Notes under the pieces: model-generated
What the model saw: only the letters and a program-made list of their open reading frames with translations
Database searches by the model: none
What the model was told of the DNA's origin: nothing
Made by a program: the position numbers and the translations under genes
DNA from: Cladorrhinum sp. PSN259
Taxonomy: Eukaryota > Ascomycota > Sordariomycetes > Sordariales > Podosporaceae
Reading direction: 5' to 3'
Assembly (NCBI GenBank): GCA_033725935.1
Contig: MU867068.1
Coordinates: 62,001-126,000, forward strand
DNA length: 64,000 nt
Shown here: piece by piece, positions 31,542 to 42,400 of the stretch
Layout: each line of letters begins with the position of its first letter
How positions within the stretch are numbered: the first letter of the stretch is position 1

Positions 31542-33424
31542 GGAAATTTCGGGGCATAAAAATACGGGGCGCAACGAAAGATGACAAGTGGGAGTTGTAC
31601 ATGGGAGATAGAGAAATGGTACATAGAATGTCAGAATAGGGGGTTGATGGTTGTAGATAGAATATGGCATGGCGAGGGGGCTTGGTAATGGGTTTTGGGT
31701 GTTTAGAAATAATGTGTTTTGGAGAGAAGACAGACTGGGCTAGCGTGTTGGGATCAAAAAAATAAGTGAATGAACATATTTCTTCTGTATGCGGGCTTTG
31801 TTATTTCGGCGGCGGATAAACGGAGGTGAACTTGAATTGGCATTACTGGTCTTGATGAATTATATTATGCCACAGTTTGGTTATACGTATAAAGGCTTGA
31901 TACGGCATCAGAAGGTAAATATATATATATTTTTCTATTCAACTCTTGGCCAATCCATGAATATGATCCCGGGGAAATGGTCGTCGTTTGGATCTTGAAA
32001 CGGAATGAATGAACTGTTCAAGATTCGTGGCTCCAGATTTGTTTTTACTTTTCTTTTAAAAAAAATATATATATATAAAAAAACTCCTTATTTCTAAGAA
32101 AAGGGCTCTTCTTCGCAATGTTTTCTCTCTCTCTCAAAGTGCGTTCGGACTGGCCAAGAATAGAAAGCTATCCTGGCTGTTCTCACGTTTTAATACCCTT
32201 ACATGCTAATCATATCTCAACGACGGTTATATTGTAACTTTACGCTTGTCAGTCCTGCAGGGTAAAGTATCTCTCTATCAAGCGCTGGCTGAGAGACCTT
32301 GATACGGTGTTGAGAATTTCTTCTTGAATTCAACCGGTATCAGCTAGGGGACTAAGTATGTACATCTTGCCGTGCTGGCCGCGGCTGCTGGGTATATATA
32401 ATCTGCCATATACAGCTTACGAACCAATTTTGAAGTTCCAGACAGACAAAAGAAGACGTATGTGGTGTGGTGGTACGGCCGCTGCCTGTTTAAGGGGTAA
32501 GATGTCTTCTCCCAGAGAGCTGGAGGAGGAGGAAAAGGGGTTCAGCGAAAGCCCCTAAGACCACCCTGGATTTGCCATTGTCCCACTCTGTTAATGGCCG
32601 TCTATCCGCTCTGAGGTTTGCTTGCCGTTATCTGTTTTATAGGAGAGTGGGAGTGCGGGAAGTAATATATATAGGTACCTTCTGGCCATCAAAGGTACCC
32701 GACTTTTCTCTGACACCCATCCATTTTGCACCGGACGCTAAGTTGCAGACACTTCAGGAAGAATCTGATGGACAAGAAAATAGTAAAAATAGCAACGTAG
32801 TTCATTTGGTAAATCTCTCTAAGCTTGTCGATTTCCCCCTCCCCTGATGCCTTTGTTTTTGGTTCTTTGTTGACGCACCCCTGATCGTAATTCCTTACTG
32901 AAAACGCTCCGAATTCATCAACTCATGGCATTCACTCCGCCCGTTTCCCATTCCATCTCAAATCTGAAGCAAATGTAGTAGTTCCCAAACGCGGACTTAA
33001 TCCTCCCAGAAGCCAAATAAAATTCTTCATAATTCCCAAACGCCTGTTTGACTGCTGCTCCTTTCGCCAAAATTTCACCTCCCTATATCTGATACATTTA
33101 TTGTCAGGCCTAAGTGTCTTATCCCTTATCCACCTCTCTTTCTTTTTTTTTCCGCAGCCGTATCATGCTTCTAGATACGCCTGACTTGATCTTCTCCACT
33201 CATATTTTACTTCCTTACAGGCCTCACTCACCCCTTTTCACGCCTGTCTCCTTTTTTTCACAGGAGTACCAAGCCATTTCATACGCCTATTTTACCCCTT
33301 TCCACGCCTTTCTCTCCTTCTCGCACGCCTGATTTTCTCCTCCTTTTGCCCGTTCTGCCCCGTCTTACGCCTATTTTACATCCTTCCACACCTTGTTTCC
33401 TTCCAAATGTGGTCTGCAGTCGAG
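31542..33424. other. Long convergent spacer with 21-bp minisatellite
   Basis: 1.9 kb between the 3' ends of hymA and the AT-hook gene. It is AT-rich around 32040-32090 and carries a degenerate 21-bp repeat near its right end (separate entry). No gene is supported. Confidence 0.6.
33177..33408 (+). repeat. Degenerate 21-bp tandem repeat (ACGCCT-pyrimidine units)
   Basis: Units starting ACGCCT or a close variant begin at 33177, 33198, 33219, 33240, 33262, 33283, 33304, 33325, 33346, 33367 and 33388: spacing 21 except one 22. Each unit continues with a T/C-rich segment such as ATTTTAC. It starts 31 bases after a T-run and ends 16 bases from the stop codon of the neighbouring gene. Confidence 0.8.
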
Positions 33425-34804
33425 TTAGATAGAGAAATCCCGCCACTTGCAAGCCTTCCCCAGCTTGAGATGCAGGTGTCTGGTTTTCTTGAAGCGGAAC
33501 TTACAGCCCATGATTCTACCTTCCATGGTCTCCGCGTTGGTCATCTCTACATGGCCTCGCATGGTGTGGGGCGTCTTCTGAATGGCTTCGCCGCCTTCTG
33601 TGAGGATGTATCCGCGAAAGACAAAGTACAGGCGCTCGTTCTTCTCGGAGGAGCCAGCGGCAGAAAAGCTCTGCATTTGTTTCTTGGAAGGGGGCTGAAG
33701 GTCTGAATCCTCGTTGGCGGGAGATCTAGCGCGCTTCTTGCCGGCTGTAAGGTTCTCCCTAGCGTTGGTGGTGTTCTCCGAGGCTTCGTAGGTCTGAGCT
33801 GGCGCGCCATAGTCATCAAGAAGTTCTGCTCTCGTTGCCAATCTCATAATGCCAGCCATGTTGCCCGATGAGAACAGCCCATCAAGAACTCCAGCCACTT
33901 CGTTCTCTGCTGCCTCGCCGATGTGCAGCAAAGTTGCGGTGTCGGCCCAACCTATATCGCTTATCAGGTAATCAAGCTCCATGCCCTTCGCATCCAGTAC
34001 TTGGGTTGCCTCCTTTTTGGTTGCCTCGAGGAAAGCGTGGAGTTGGAGTTGGGGTGCGATCACATTGCTGTCTAGATCCAGGGAGACAGCTTCACGCTCC
34101 TCTCTCATCTGCTCCACGATATCCATGGAAAGTTGTAAGAAACCCTGTTGGCTATCTCTCTCCTTCTTGGTGGCCTCGCGTTGAACAGACCAGGTGCCAA
34201 TGTACCTCTCAATCGTTTTTTTGCCAGATGGGGTGCTGCTGACCAGCCCGGAAGAAAATTCGATGTGTTGATCAGAATGAGAAGAGGCAGCCGAGGAAGA
34301 TGCCATGGACTGAGGAGTTCTAGTGTCGGCACTCTTGATGGCAGACTCAAAAGTCAGGCGACGAGTAGGCGCACCGGGGCCACTAACGCGATCTGCCTTC
34401 TTTGAGCTGGACTTGCTGGGCTGAGCTGGGTTGAGATCGTTGGGAACCGCCGATCTGTTCGTGCTCAAACTGTGAGGCGGAGTTTGCTTTGGATTCTCGA
34501 ACCCGTTGGTATTCTCGGCAGCTTGAGACCTGGGCTCGGAAGACTGGACGGGTTTGGGAGGATGAGTCCGCGGCTTCCGAGCTGGTTCGGCTCGCGTTTT
34601 GGGCGATGGTGAAACATCCGGGCTTCTCGCCCCTTGAATGAGGCTGTCGAGACTATCGCGCAGTCGGTCGGTAGATCGGCGACGTTGCGGGCTGACTTTC
34701 GCCTTCTCCTTTGCCCCTGTTCCCGACCCCTTCGGTCTTCCGGGGCCACGACGCGGAGGCACTGGCTCAGGGTCGGCAGTCTGTGAGGGTTTCTTCGGAG
34801 GCAT
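33425..34804 (-). CDS. AT-hook protein of unknown function
   Basis: A single exon of 459 residues with a clear ATG. Residues 18-28 read RRGPGRPKGSG, a canonical AT-hook for minor-groove binding to A/T-rich DNA, flanked by basic Ser/Pro-rich sequence, so a chromatin role is likely. The middle (about 200-335) looks folded and helical: KKTIERYIGTWSVQREATKK, MDIVEQMREEREAVSLDLDS, LQLHAFLEATKKEATQVLDA and LDGLFSSGNMAGIMRLATRA. A nuclear-signal-like patch (GKKRARSP) follows. The last ~70 residues (LYFVFRGYILTEGGEAIQKT to HLHLKLGKACKWRDFSI) form a second compact region rich in Gly, Arg and Lys. I do not recognise the family. No enzymatic motif is seen. Confidence 0.75.
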   Translation of the reverse strand: MPPKKPSQTADPEPVPPRRGPGRPKGSGTGAKEKAKVSPQRRRSTDRLRDSLDSLIQGARSPDVSPSPKTRAEPARKPRTHPPKPVQSSEPRSQAAENTNGFENPKQTPPHSLSTNRSAVPNDLNPAQPSKSSSKKADRVSGPGAPTRRLTFESAIKSADTRTPQSMASSSAASSHSDQHIEFSSGLVSSTPSGKKTIERYIGTWSVQREATKKERDSQQGFLQLSMDIVEQMREEREAVSLDLDSNVIAPQLQLHAFLEATKKEATQVLDAKGMELDYLISDIGWADTATLLHIGEAAENEVAGVLDGLFSSGNMAGIMRLATRAELLDDYGAPAQTYEASENTTNARENLTAGKKRARSPANEDSDLQPPSKKQMQSFSAAGSSEKNERLYFVFRGYILTEGGEAIQKTPHTMRGHVEMTNAETMEGRIMGCKFRFKKTRHLHLKLGKACKWRDFSI

Positions 34805-35592
34805 ATTGATGGTTTCTGGTGACTGAAGCAGTTGGTCTGTCTGATGATTAGGGTGAGGATATTGAGAGTGTTGTAGACTGAAGAAGTAGTTTGTATTGTG
34901 TCTAGGGTGAGGATGTCAGAGAACCAGATTTCGGCAGTTGGGAAGCAAACAGTCAAAACTCGAGTCCTGGGTCTTGACGGTAACCTTGGATGGGATGGAA
35001 AGCGTGGATTGTATGAGAGTCGAGACTCGTTGGCAAAGTCGTCCGATGTTGTGAGCTAAATCTTTCAGAGTCTAGCAGATATTTGGTCTTAGAAGTTCAA
35101 CAAGGCAGGTGCGTGGCCCGGGGAAGGTTCACTTCTTTAGAAGCACATCAGAACTCCGGGTTTCTTTTCGTTATCTTAATTTGCTTATCATGAAGGAGGT
35201 ATGTTCTGGTCAACGGTTCGGTAAAGATGGAGCTTTGAAGAAAAAACCGACGAGGGCTCAAGATGATGGTTAGTACATTTAGTCTTGATGTGACACAAGC
35301 TTTTCCTTGCTCGTTCTGGGAGACAGCAGGAGTTGACTGTTGTTGAAATAAAGGGAGCCCAGAACACGGGTATGAGTGAGCCAAGTGTTTACAGAAATCA
35401 TCTAAACCACTACCAATCTGAAATAGTATCTGAAATGGCCGCATCACCAGTTACCAAGAGATCATAGCGAGAAAAGTTTCAACCGAGTAAAAGAGTTCTA
35501 TAGACCAAAACCGGGTATCCTGTAAATACCGTCCATCATCCGAGCATAACCATATCCGTATTTTCCAAACCAAATGCCCCTATAAACCCATT
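34805..35592. other. Spacer between two minus-strand genes
   Basis: It contains the promoter side of the AT-hook gene and the 3' flank of the gene whose coding region starts at 36741. No feature is recognised. Confidence 0.5.
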
Positions 35593-36741
35593 TCAAAACC
35601 CATCATCAGTGTCAACCAATTCGCTATCCGAACCCAACCCACTGTCCGTTATATCAGACTCCTCCTCCTGGAAGCACGAACCACCATTGTGCCCATCTAC
35701 CATCTTTTTCTGGGTCCAGAATTTATCAAAAACCCTCTCATTCTCATCTCTCACACACCTTCCCCCCTTCCCACTCAACGCATCCCAATGATGAATCTCC
35801 CCGCTTCCGAAATCCAAATGGACCATCTCAGCCCTAATCGGATTCTCCATCTTCCCAACCAACCTCAGTAGGCCCTTCCTAACCTCATCAACCGGCTCGA
35901 CCCAACCTTCCCAGCCAGTCCACCTGTTCTTCTGTTCTCTAACTCCATCCACACAGAGCCTCGTAGAGTTCAGTTTCGGACTAACCTCCGATACCCTCCC
36001 CAAAAACAAATTCACACTGACCTCCCTAACCGTAATCTTCTCCCTACCAACCGGCTTCAACGCCTCCCGACAAATACACCTTAGCCTCACTTTCAGACTC
36101 ACAAGCCTAGTTAACAGCGGCCTCAAGAAGCAACAAAAGTGCACCGCATCACCGCTTCTGCCACTGCCCACATGGGTCACATTCGTCCCACAAAGATCCA
36201 AATCCATACTGGACACATTGCTGGACAAAAGAGAAAGATACGGTTCGATGCTCCTCAAGGGCAAATAATCACCTTGATCGGGATCGCCCTTCCAGACCTG
36301 ATTCGCATGGCCTGCCACGAACTTCAGACACTTTAGCTCCTGGAAATCGTCCAGCATCAAAGCAAAACGACGCAAATTAGACGCCGTGTTAAAGACTCGA
36401 TTTGGATGATTTTCGTCACATGGTGGAGTAGGCGGGATCCCTTGCAGCACGATATTGACTGATCTCAGTGATTTCTTGAGGAGCGTTCGAGATTTATCCA
36501 GGTTTTTCGTCTTTCGGTTAACGAGCCTCGAAATGACCCGTGGTGTAAATTCTATTTGTGGGTAAAAGGTTGTGAAGGCTAGGGTATGCCATTGCTTGGA
36601 GAGGGATAGACGGCGGATATCTTGCTGGAAAAAGGTTGAGGGGAGGTAGTTGAAGATCATGAGCCAGATTTCGTTGGGTAACTGGCTTAGTGAGGGAGAA
36701 CAAGAGGCGGGGTCATCTGGGTTGGCTGGTGGTGATGACAT
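35593..36741 (-). CDS. F-box domain protein
   Basis: A single exon of 382 residues from ATG 36741 (MSSPPANPDDP); the hydrophobic upstream extension of the frame has no ATG. Residues ~20-65 form an F-box (LPNEIWLMIFNYLPSTFFQQ, then RRLSLSKQWHTLAFTTFYPQ), which normally binds Skp1 in SCF ubiquitin ligases. The rest has scattered leucine-rich segments (LPLRSIEPYLSLLSSNVSSM, RPLLTRLVSLKVRL) but no clear regular repeat. It ends in an acidic Ser/Asp tail (ESDITDSGLGSDSELVDTDD). The substrate is unknown. Its start codon faces that of the PLP-protein gene across 657 bp. Confidence 0.78.
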   Translation of the reverse strand: MSSPPANPDDPASCSPSLSQLPNEIWLMIFNYLPSTFFQQDIRRLSLSKQWHTLAFTTFYPQIEFTPRVISRLVNRKTKNLDKSRTLLKKSLRSVNIVLQGIPPTPPCDENHPNRVFNTASNLRRFALMLDDFQELKCLKFVAGHANQVWKGDPDQGDYLPLRSIEPYLSLLSSNVSSMDLDLCGTNVTHVGSGRSGDAVHFCCFLRPLLTRLVSLKVRLRCICREALKPVGREKITVREVSVNLFLGRVSEVSPKLNSTRLCVDGVREQKNRWTGWEGWVEPVDEVRKGLLRLVGKMENPIRAEMVHLDFGSGEIHHWDALSGKGGRCVRDENERVFDKFWTQKKMVDGHNGGSCFQEEESDITDSGLGSDSELVDTDDGF

Positions 36742-37398
36742 CTGATATGCAGATATGAACCACGCAAAAAAAGTGCAAGATTTTAAGATAGTTGGGAGAA
36801 TTCGAGAAAAGGGTTCGACAATGAGTGCCAAATAAAGAATCACGGAAATATGTAATGTGTGTGATCGATTGAGGATGCTTACATCAACTCCTCACAATGG
36901 ATGCGGGAAAAAGGATGTGCTGTTGAGAAAAAGAAAGTTAACTTTTTGATCCAACCGCCAAACCTTGATGAGGCTGACGCCTGCGTTGCTTATCAGGGAA
37001 TTCGGAGAATCAAGATTGGAGGTAAAACTCATGTCAGATGCATGCGACTTCTTGGGGTTGCGTGCAGTTTGTGTTTCAAAGGGGATCCAATGGTACCAGA
37101 CTTCCAAGAACTGTTGTGACCAATCTTGTCCCGGAACGATTATCACCTTAGTGGGATTGGTACCCATCATATAGTGCAGCTGAAAAAGAGAAGAGGAAAT
37201 TCTCGACGAATGCATCTGAGTGATTCAAGGAGGAGAAGGAACGAGAGTGGTCGAGAGTGGTCGAGAGCGGGGCCACACCGCTATGTGGGGGAGGAAGTGC
37301 CCCTCACCTCCCGCATTCAAGCACCAAAAAAACCGTATGACAGGTGACGGCAGCGGGTCTATTTTATCCAAAGGTCACCAACACTCATAAATCTCACA
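36742..37398. promoter_or_regulatory. Shared divergent promoter region (F-box / PLP protein)
   Basis: A 657-bp spacer between divergent starts. It includes a short direct repeat of GTGGTCGAGA at 37249-37270. No factor site is claimed. Confidence 0.5.
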
Positions 37399-38288
37399 AT
37401 GACTGAAACCGAGATGAAGATAGATCCCACCAGAGCAAGTGCACTTGTTTCCCAGCTGCAGGGCGTAAGCGAAAAGATTGCGGCTGTTGCCAAGGGCAGA
37501 CCAGTGAGTATTTCCTTTGACTATCGGCATCCAAAGTATTTGCTGACTCGACTTTATCAGGTTCGTCTTGTTGCTGTATCAAAGCTGAAGCCTGCAAATG
37601 ACATTCTCGCCCTCCATGAGTCCCCGGCCAAACAACTTCACTTTGGTGAGAACTATGCTCAAGAGTTGAGTCAAAAGGCAGAACTGCTTCCCAGGACCAT
37701 CCAGTGGCACTTTATTGGCGGCCTGCAGTCAAGTATGTGTACACATCTTTCACTTGCAACGAGGCATTCACTAATCATGACAAAGCACACTGCAAAAATC
37801 TCGCCAAAATTCCGAATTTGTTTTGCGTGTCTAGCATTGACAACTTGAAAAAGGCCCAGCTGCTGGATAAGTACCGAGGCGAGAAGATCAAGGCCGAGCC
37901 TGAGACTCCCAAAATAGGAGTCCACGTCCAAGTCAACACATCTGGGGAAGAAAGCAAGTCTGGCTGTGAGCCAGGCCAAGAGGTGGTTGATCTTTGCCGA
38001 GCAATCGTTAATGACTGCCCCAACTTGAATCTTCTGGGATTGATGACGATCGGAGCCATCGCAAGAAGCATTGCAACCACTGCAGAGAACGAAAACGAGG
38101 ACTTCGTCAAGCTTACCGAGCAAAGGGACCTAGTGGAGAAGGAGCTTGGATTGAAGGATTTGGAATTGAGCATGGGAATGAGCGAGGACTATGAGGGTGC
38201 GATTGTTGCAGGAAGCAGTGAGGTGAGGATTGGCAGCACGATCTTTGGAGTCAGAGGACCCAAGAGTGAGGCTGTCATTGTTGCTTGA
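37399..38288 (+). CDS. Pyridoxal-phosphate homeostasis protein (YggS/PROSC family)
   Basis: Three exons: 37399-37503, 37561-37732, 37786-38288, giving 259 residues (typical 230-270). Introns of 57 and 53 nt are GT-AG; the second has a CACTAATC branch site and a purine-rich AAAG acceptor, the least certain boundary. The family is a single-domain alanine-racemase-like TIM barrel that binds PLP without known racemase activity and buffers cellular PLP. Signatures: the PLP-lysine strand RLVAVSKLKP, HFGENYAQEL, QWHFIGGLQS, VHVQVNTSGEESKSGCEP, LLGLMTIGAIA, LSMGMSEDYEGAIVAGSSEV and RIGSTIFG, all in the expected order. No targeting sequence is obvious; the yeast counterpart is YBL036C. Confidence 0.93.
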
Positions 38289-39431
38289 TTTTGAAATTTG
38301 GGTGAAGTCCAGTCTGTTACACCGTGACCGGGGGATTACTGATTTCCCAGGTAAACAACCCCCCTGGTTCAAGGTTGCCCACGAAGATGGGCGCTTTCTC
38401 GTCACACAGATCACAATCTTGACTCCACTAATACCTGGGGCCGTGGAGGACAAGGCGGTTACCCAAGTGATCAAGGCCGAGAGAGGAAAAAAAAGATATT
38501 ATCTCAAAAGACAACTTGTGAGTATGTTCAAGACAGTTTTACTTTGATATCAAATTGTGACAGACAACGCTTGACAAGTGCATAGAAAGCGCGCAAGCTC
38601 TCAAGCTGTTTCCCATGCTCACACGCGTGGCACATCATGGATGTCTTATCGATAGGCAAGCAAGAAACGACGCCGTTGTGTGACGGCAGAGCTGAATCCA
38701 TGGAAGAGGGCCCGTGCTTGCTGCAGCTTGCAGGGTGTGAAGTGCCAGTGGCTGGCCTGCCAAGCAAAGGCCCCAGTCGCGACAACCAGGTTGCCCGGGG
38801 GACCCCTCCAAAATCAACAACAGAGCTGTTGCGATTGGCCATGATTGGAGCAATTCGTTCGCAATTGGCTAGGACGGCGCCAACGCAGGGCATCCGCAAG
38901 CTTGCAGAACAACACTGTTGACTTTCCCTGCGAGTGGGTGACAGTCTTAACAAGACCCAGTTATACCCTGCTGCTTGCTGCAACACATTTGCACTTTCCT
39001 CCATCCACACCTCTCTTTTGCGGTTTTGTGATTCTTTTTTTTTCTGTTGTTGTTTGTTGTTGACGACAGCGACGACAACGACGGGGAACGTTGCGAACAA
39101 GCGAGCGTGCGGGCGAGTTGTTTGGCGAAAAAAAGATACCCAACCCCCTTCGTTTTTGACTCCTCCACCAGGGAAATCAATAGTCACGAATCACGATTTA
39201 CGAATTCCCGCCCAAAACAAGAAAAACATCCACACCCCCCGCACTCGCATATCCGCGTCCCTCTCGTCAAAGATTCAGCTAGGGTCGGTCGACCATCTCC
39301 ACAGTCCACACCGCCTACACTACCGACCAAGCAGCTGCAGCGTGCATCATCGCATTCCACATTCCACTTGCGCAACCGACTACTATCCACATCACCTGCA
39401 TTCTTCCCCTCCAATTCTTACCCAAAAGATC
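38289..39431. other. Spacer and leader of the giant gene
   Basis: The frame of the giant gene is open through much of this region but no in-frame ATG precedes 39432, and the composition is that of a pyrimidine-rich 5' leader (38980-39060, 39180-39420). Other ORFs here are not credible. Confidence 0.5.
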
Positions 39432-42400
39432 ATGGAGTCGGCAAGAGACCGAGACAGGCCGCCCCTTAGACATCAACATTCCGCAAACTTTGAACACAGA
39501 CACTCCCTAGTTCCCATGTATGTACCTACCTACTCCATCGCATATGCACCTCTGCGCTCCAACTACGATGGATATCATCTCATGTCTCTGTTGACGCGGT
39601 CGCTAATGAACAGCAGGTGGGACAGTTCCGACCCCGAGAGGGCGCCGCCTCCACTCCCTCTCAATCCTCAGTCGCCCGGCGTGCATCATGTATCGAGGGC
39701 TGGGACTAGTAGTGCGATCCAGTCCGCACATGCTGCGCTCGCTGAGAAGGCGCGCGAGAGTGCTGCGTTGGTACCCCATATTCCCAGGCGCAACGACATT
39801 TCACCAGATCGTCCCTTACCAAATATTCCACGCGGCGGCCCTGGGCCTGGGCCTCACGCCTCCAACACATCACATCGTCGCATGCAGTCCCTAGGTCCCC
39901 CATCGGTCAAGGATATCAGCCTTATGCTCGAAGCCGGCAGCCATGCGCCACTCCAGCCTCCAGCAAGCTCCCCAGAGAAGAATGGACGGCCGAAAACACC
40001 TTCGGCTGTGCGACGAAATTCCTGGATCAATATGGACAGCCAAAACGACAGGGACGATAAGCTCTCTGGAGTGAGCCCGCAGCCAGGTCCAAGTCTGACG
40101 CCTATCCTGCGTCCCACTGCTCGCAGGGTTCAGCAGAGCATCCTAGGAGAGAACACGCCTCCTCAGTCAGCCACCATGTTAGCACTCCAAAATATGTCTG
40201 CTCAGAACACCAGTGCTTACACTACAAATCATCACTTTACCAGTTCCCCCATCTCCACGGCACCACTTCAGCCCACCCTCCAATCTTCCTCCATGCCCTT
40301 ACCAAAGGAGCCCGACCCCCCCACCCCTCTTGCTAATATCACTAATAACTCCAAGCCAACACCATCCGCGCCTCCTCCCATCACTACCCAGCCCTCATTT
40401 TCTCAGTCGATGTTTTCGCAGTCGTCATTCCCGCATGTGTCGCACCATTCCCTCGATATCCTCTCCAACCAGATTCTTACCCTCACGGACATCGCCACTA
40501 CCCTCCAAAAGGAGATGTCACTCCTCAGCAGACGAAGCAGAGATAATGCCACGGACTTGCTCTCCCTCAAAGAAGCCACCAACGCTCGTGATGAAGACAT
40601 TCGCAAGTCGCTTCGTGATCTCCTATCGGTGGAGAGGAAACGAGACTCAGTCGCAGCTGCTGCCGGCACCACCGCCTCGCGTGGCGACCCCTTTCTCGAT
40701 GTGAACAAGAGCCATCCTGCGACCGGTGGCGGCCGCCCGTTTTCTTTGCCGCGCATCCCTTCACCTAACAGTTTTGCTGCCTCGCTTGATCGAGAGTCGA
40801 TCCTGAGCACCCCTTCACTTTTGAGTGCGATGAGTGGACAGGGAGAGCAGACTGTTACCATGTTGGAGAAGATTATCAAGGACATGGGGACAAAGGATGG
40901 CCAGGAGTTGTTGTTGTCCAGGTTGACGCATCTGGCTGAAAATCTGTCTGGGATGGCTACGGGTGAGAAGATTGAGGAACTGGCTAGGTTTATCAGGGAG
41001 AGCCAGGAGGAGATTAGGCTGGGCCAGGAAGAATTGAGGCTTGGTCAGGAGGAGTTGAAAGCTGCTTCTGCTTCCCCAAAGAAAGACGACGAGGAGCGAA
41101 GTAATGCCGAGATGAGCCTGGTCAAGGTCGGTGGCGAACCTGATCCGGCAGTTAATGAGGAGATTCTGGCTGCTATTCGGGTGATCAAGGATTCGATTGC
41201 TCATAGTGGTGGGTTAACTGCTGAGGTGAAGGCGTTGACCGGCAAACTACGAGGGGAAGTGTTGCATATGGGACGAGAACTTGGCCAGAAGTTTGATGAG
41301 CTGTTGTCTGATCCGGCTCGCGCAGCAGCAGCAGCGGGTACATCAACTTCTGATGCTTCGGCTGATGCTCATCCTCCTTCGTTGACCAAGGAAGAAATGG
41401 CAAAGGTTGTGGAACAGGGTATTCAGGAGCTGTCAGAGCAGATGAATCGGACTTTGAACGAGTATAGGAGGGAGGTGCTCGCTGCGAACTCGAACGTCGT
41501 TACTAATGCTCTGGCTGTTACTACTACTGGTGCCCCTGCTGTTCCGAGGGAGGCGGCGGGTATCAGCAGCAGTGTTAGTGAAGGCGGTGGTTATGGTCCT
41601 GGACACGGCACTGGTCATGGCGGAGGCCAGTTTGACGCCCAGGAACTGTACAATGCCATGCGAGCGGCGCTGAAGGATACCCAAGCCCAGAAGCCTAAGG
41701 GGCAGGAGTTGAGGAGGGAGGATGTTATGGCTGCTGTCAAGGAAGCTTGGGAAAAGTATAAGCCCGAGATTGAGATTCAGCAGATTGGTTTGGAGAAGGA
41801 TGAGGTACTGGAAGTGCTTCAGGAAGGACTCAGGACTTATCACACTCCGGCTGCGCCGCAAGTCACTAAGGACGAGGTGTTTGAGGCTGTCGCTGAGGGT
41901 ATGAAGACTTATGTGCCACCCAAGGTCGAGTTCCCACCGCAGTTGAGTAAAGAACAGGTTCTCGAGGCTGTTAGGGAGTGCTTGGATGAATTTGAGTTTC
42001 CGATTGCTCCTGCGGCTGATGAGGGCGCCAAGCTGGGCAAGGAGGACGTTTTGGACGCTGTCAGAGCCGGTATTACCGAACTGCCCAAGCCGGAGAAGGG
42101 AATTTCCACGGATGATGTTATGGACGCTGTCCTGGCTGCCCTTCAAGGGTTCGACTTCTCGGCGAGCTACTCTAGTGCTCTGGTTCAGCAGCCGATCACC
42201 AAGGGCGATGTCAGCGAGGCGATCAAGTCTGGGCTTAAGGGGCTTGACCTGTCGGATGAGCTCATTGATGCTGTACGGGAAGGAATCGAGCGGGGGGATC
42301 TGGAGGCTAAGATGGTTCAGGCTGTCAAGACTGGCCTCCAGAACTTTGATATCGCGGCGCTGGCAGCCATGATTCCTCGTCCGGACTTGAGTCGGGTTGA

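Noticed and set aside
36742..36843. Hydrophobic N-terminal extension of the F-box protein, looking like a membrane anchor
   Set aside because: It would require a GTG start; the first ATG is at 36741.
38934..39431. Upstream extension of the giant gene frame
   Set aside because: The frame is open but contains no in-frame ATG before 39432 and reads as leader sequence.
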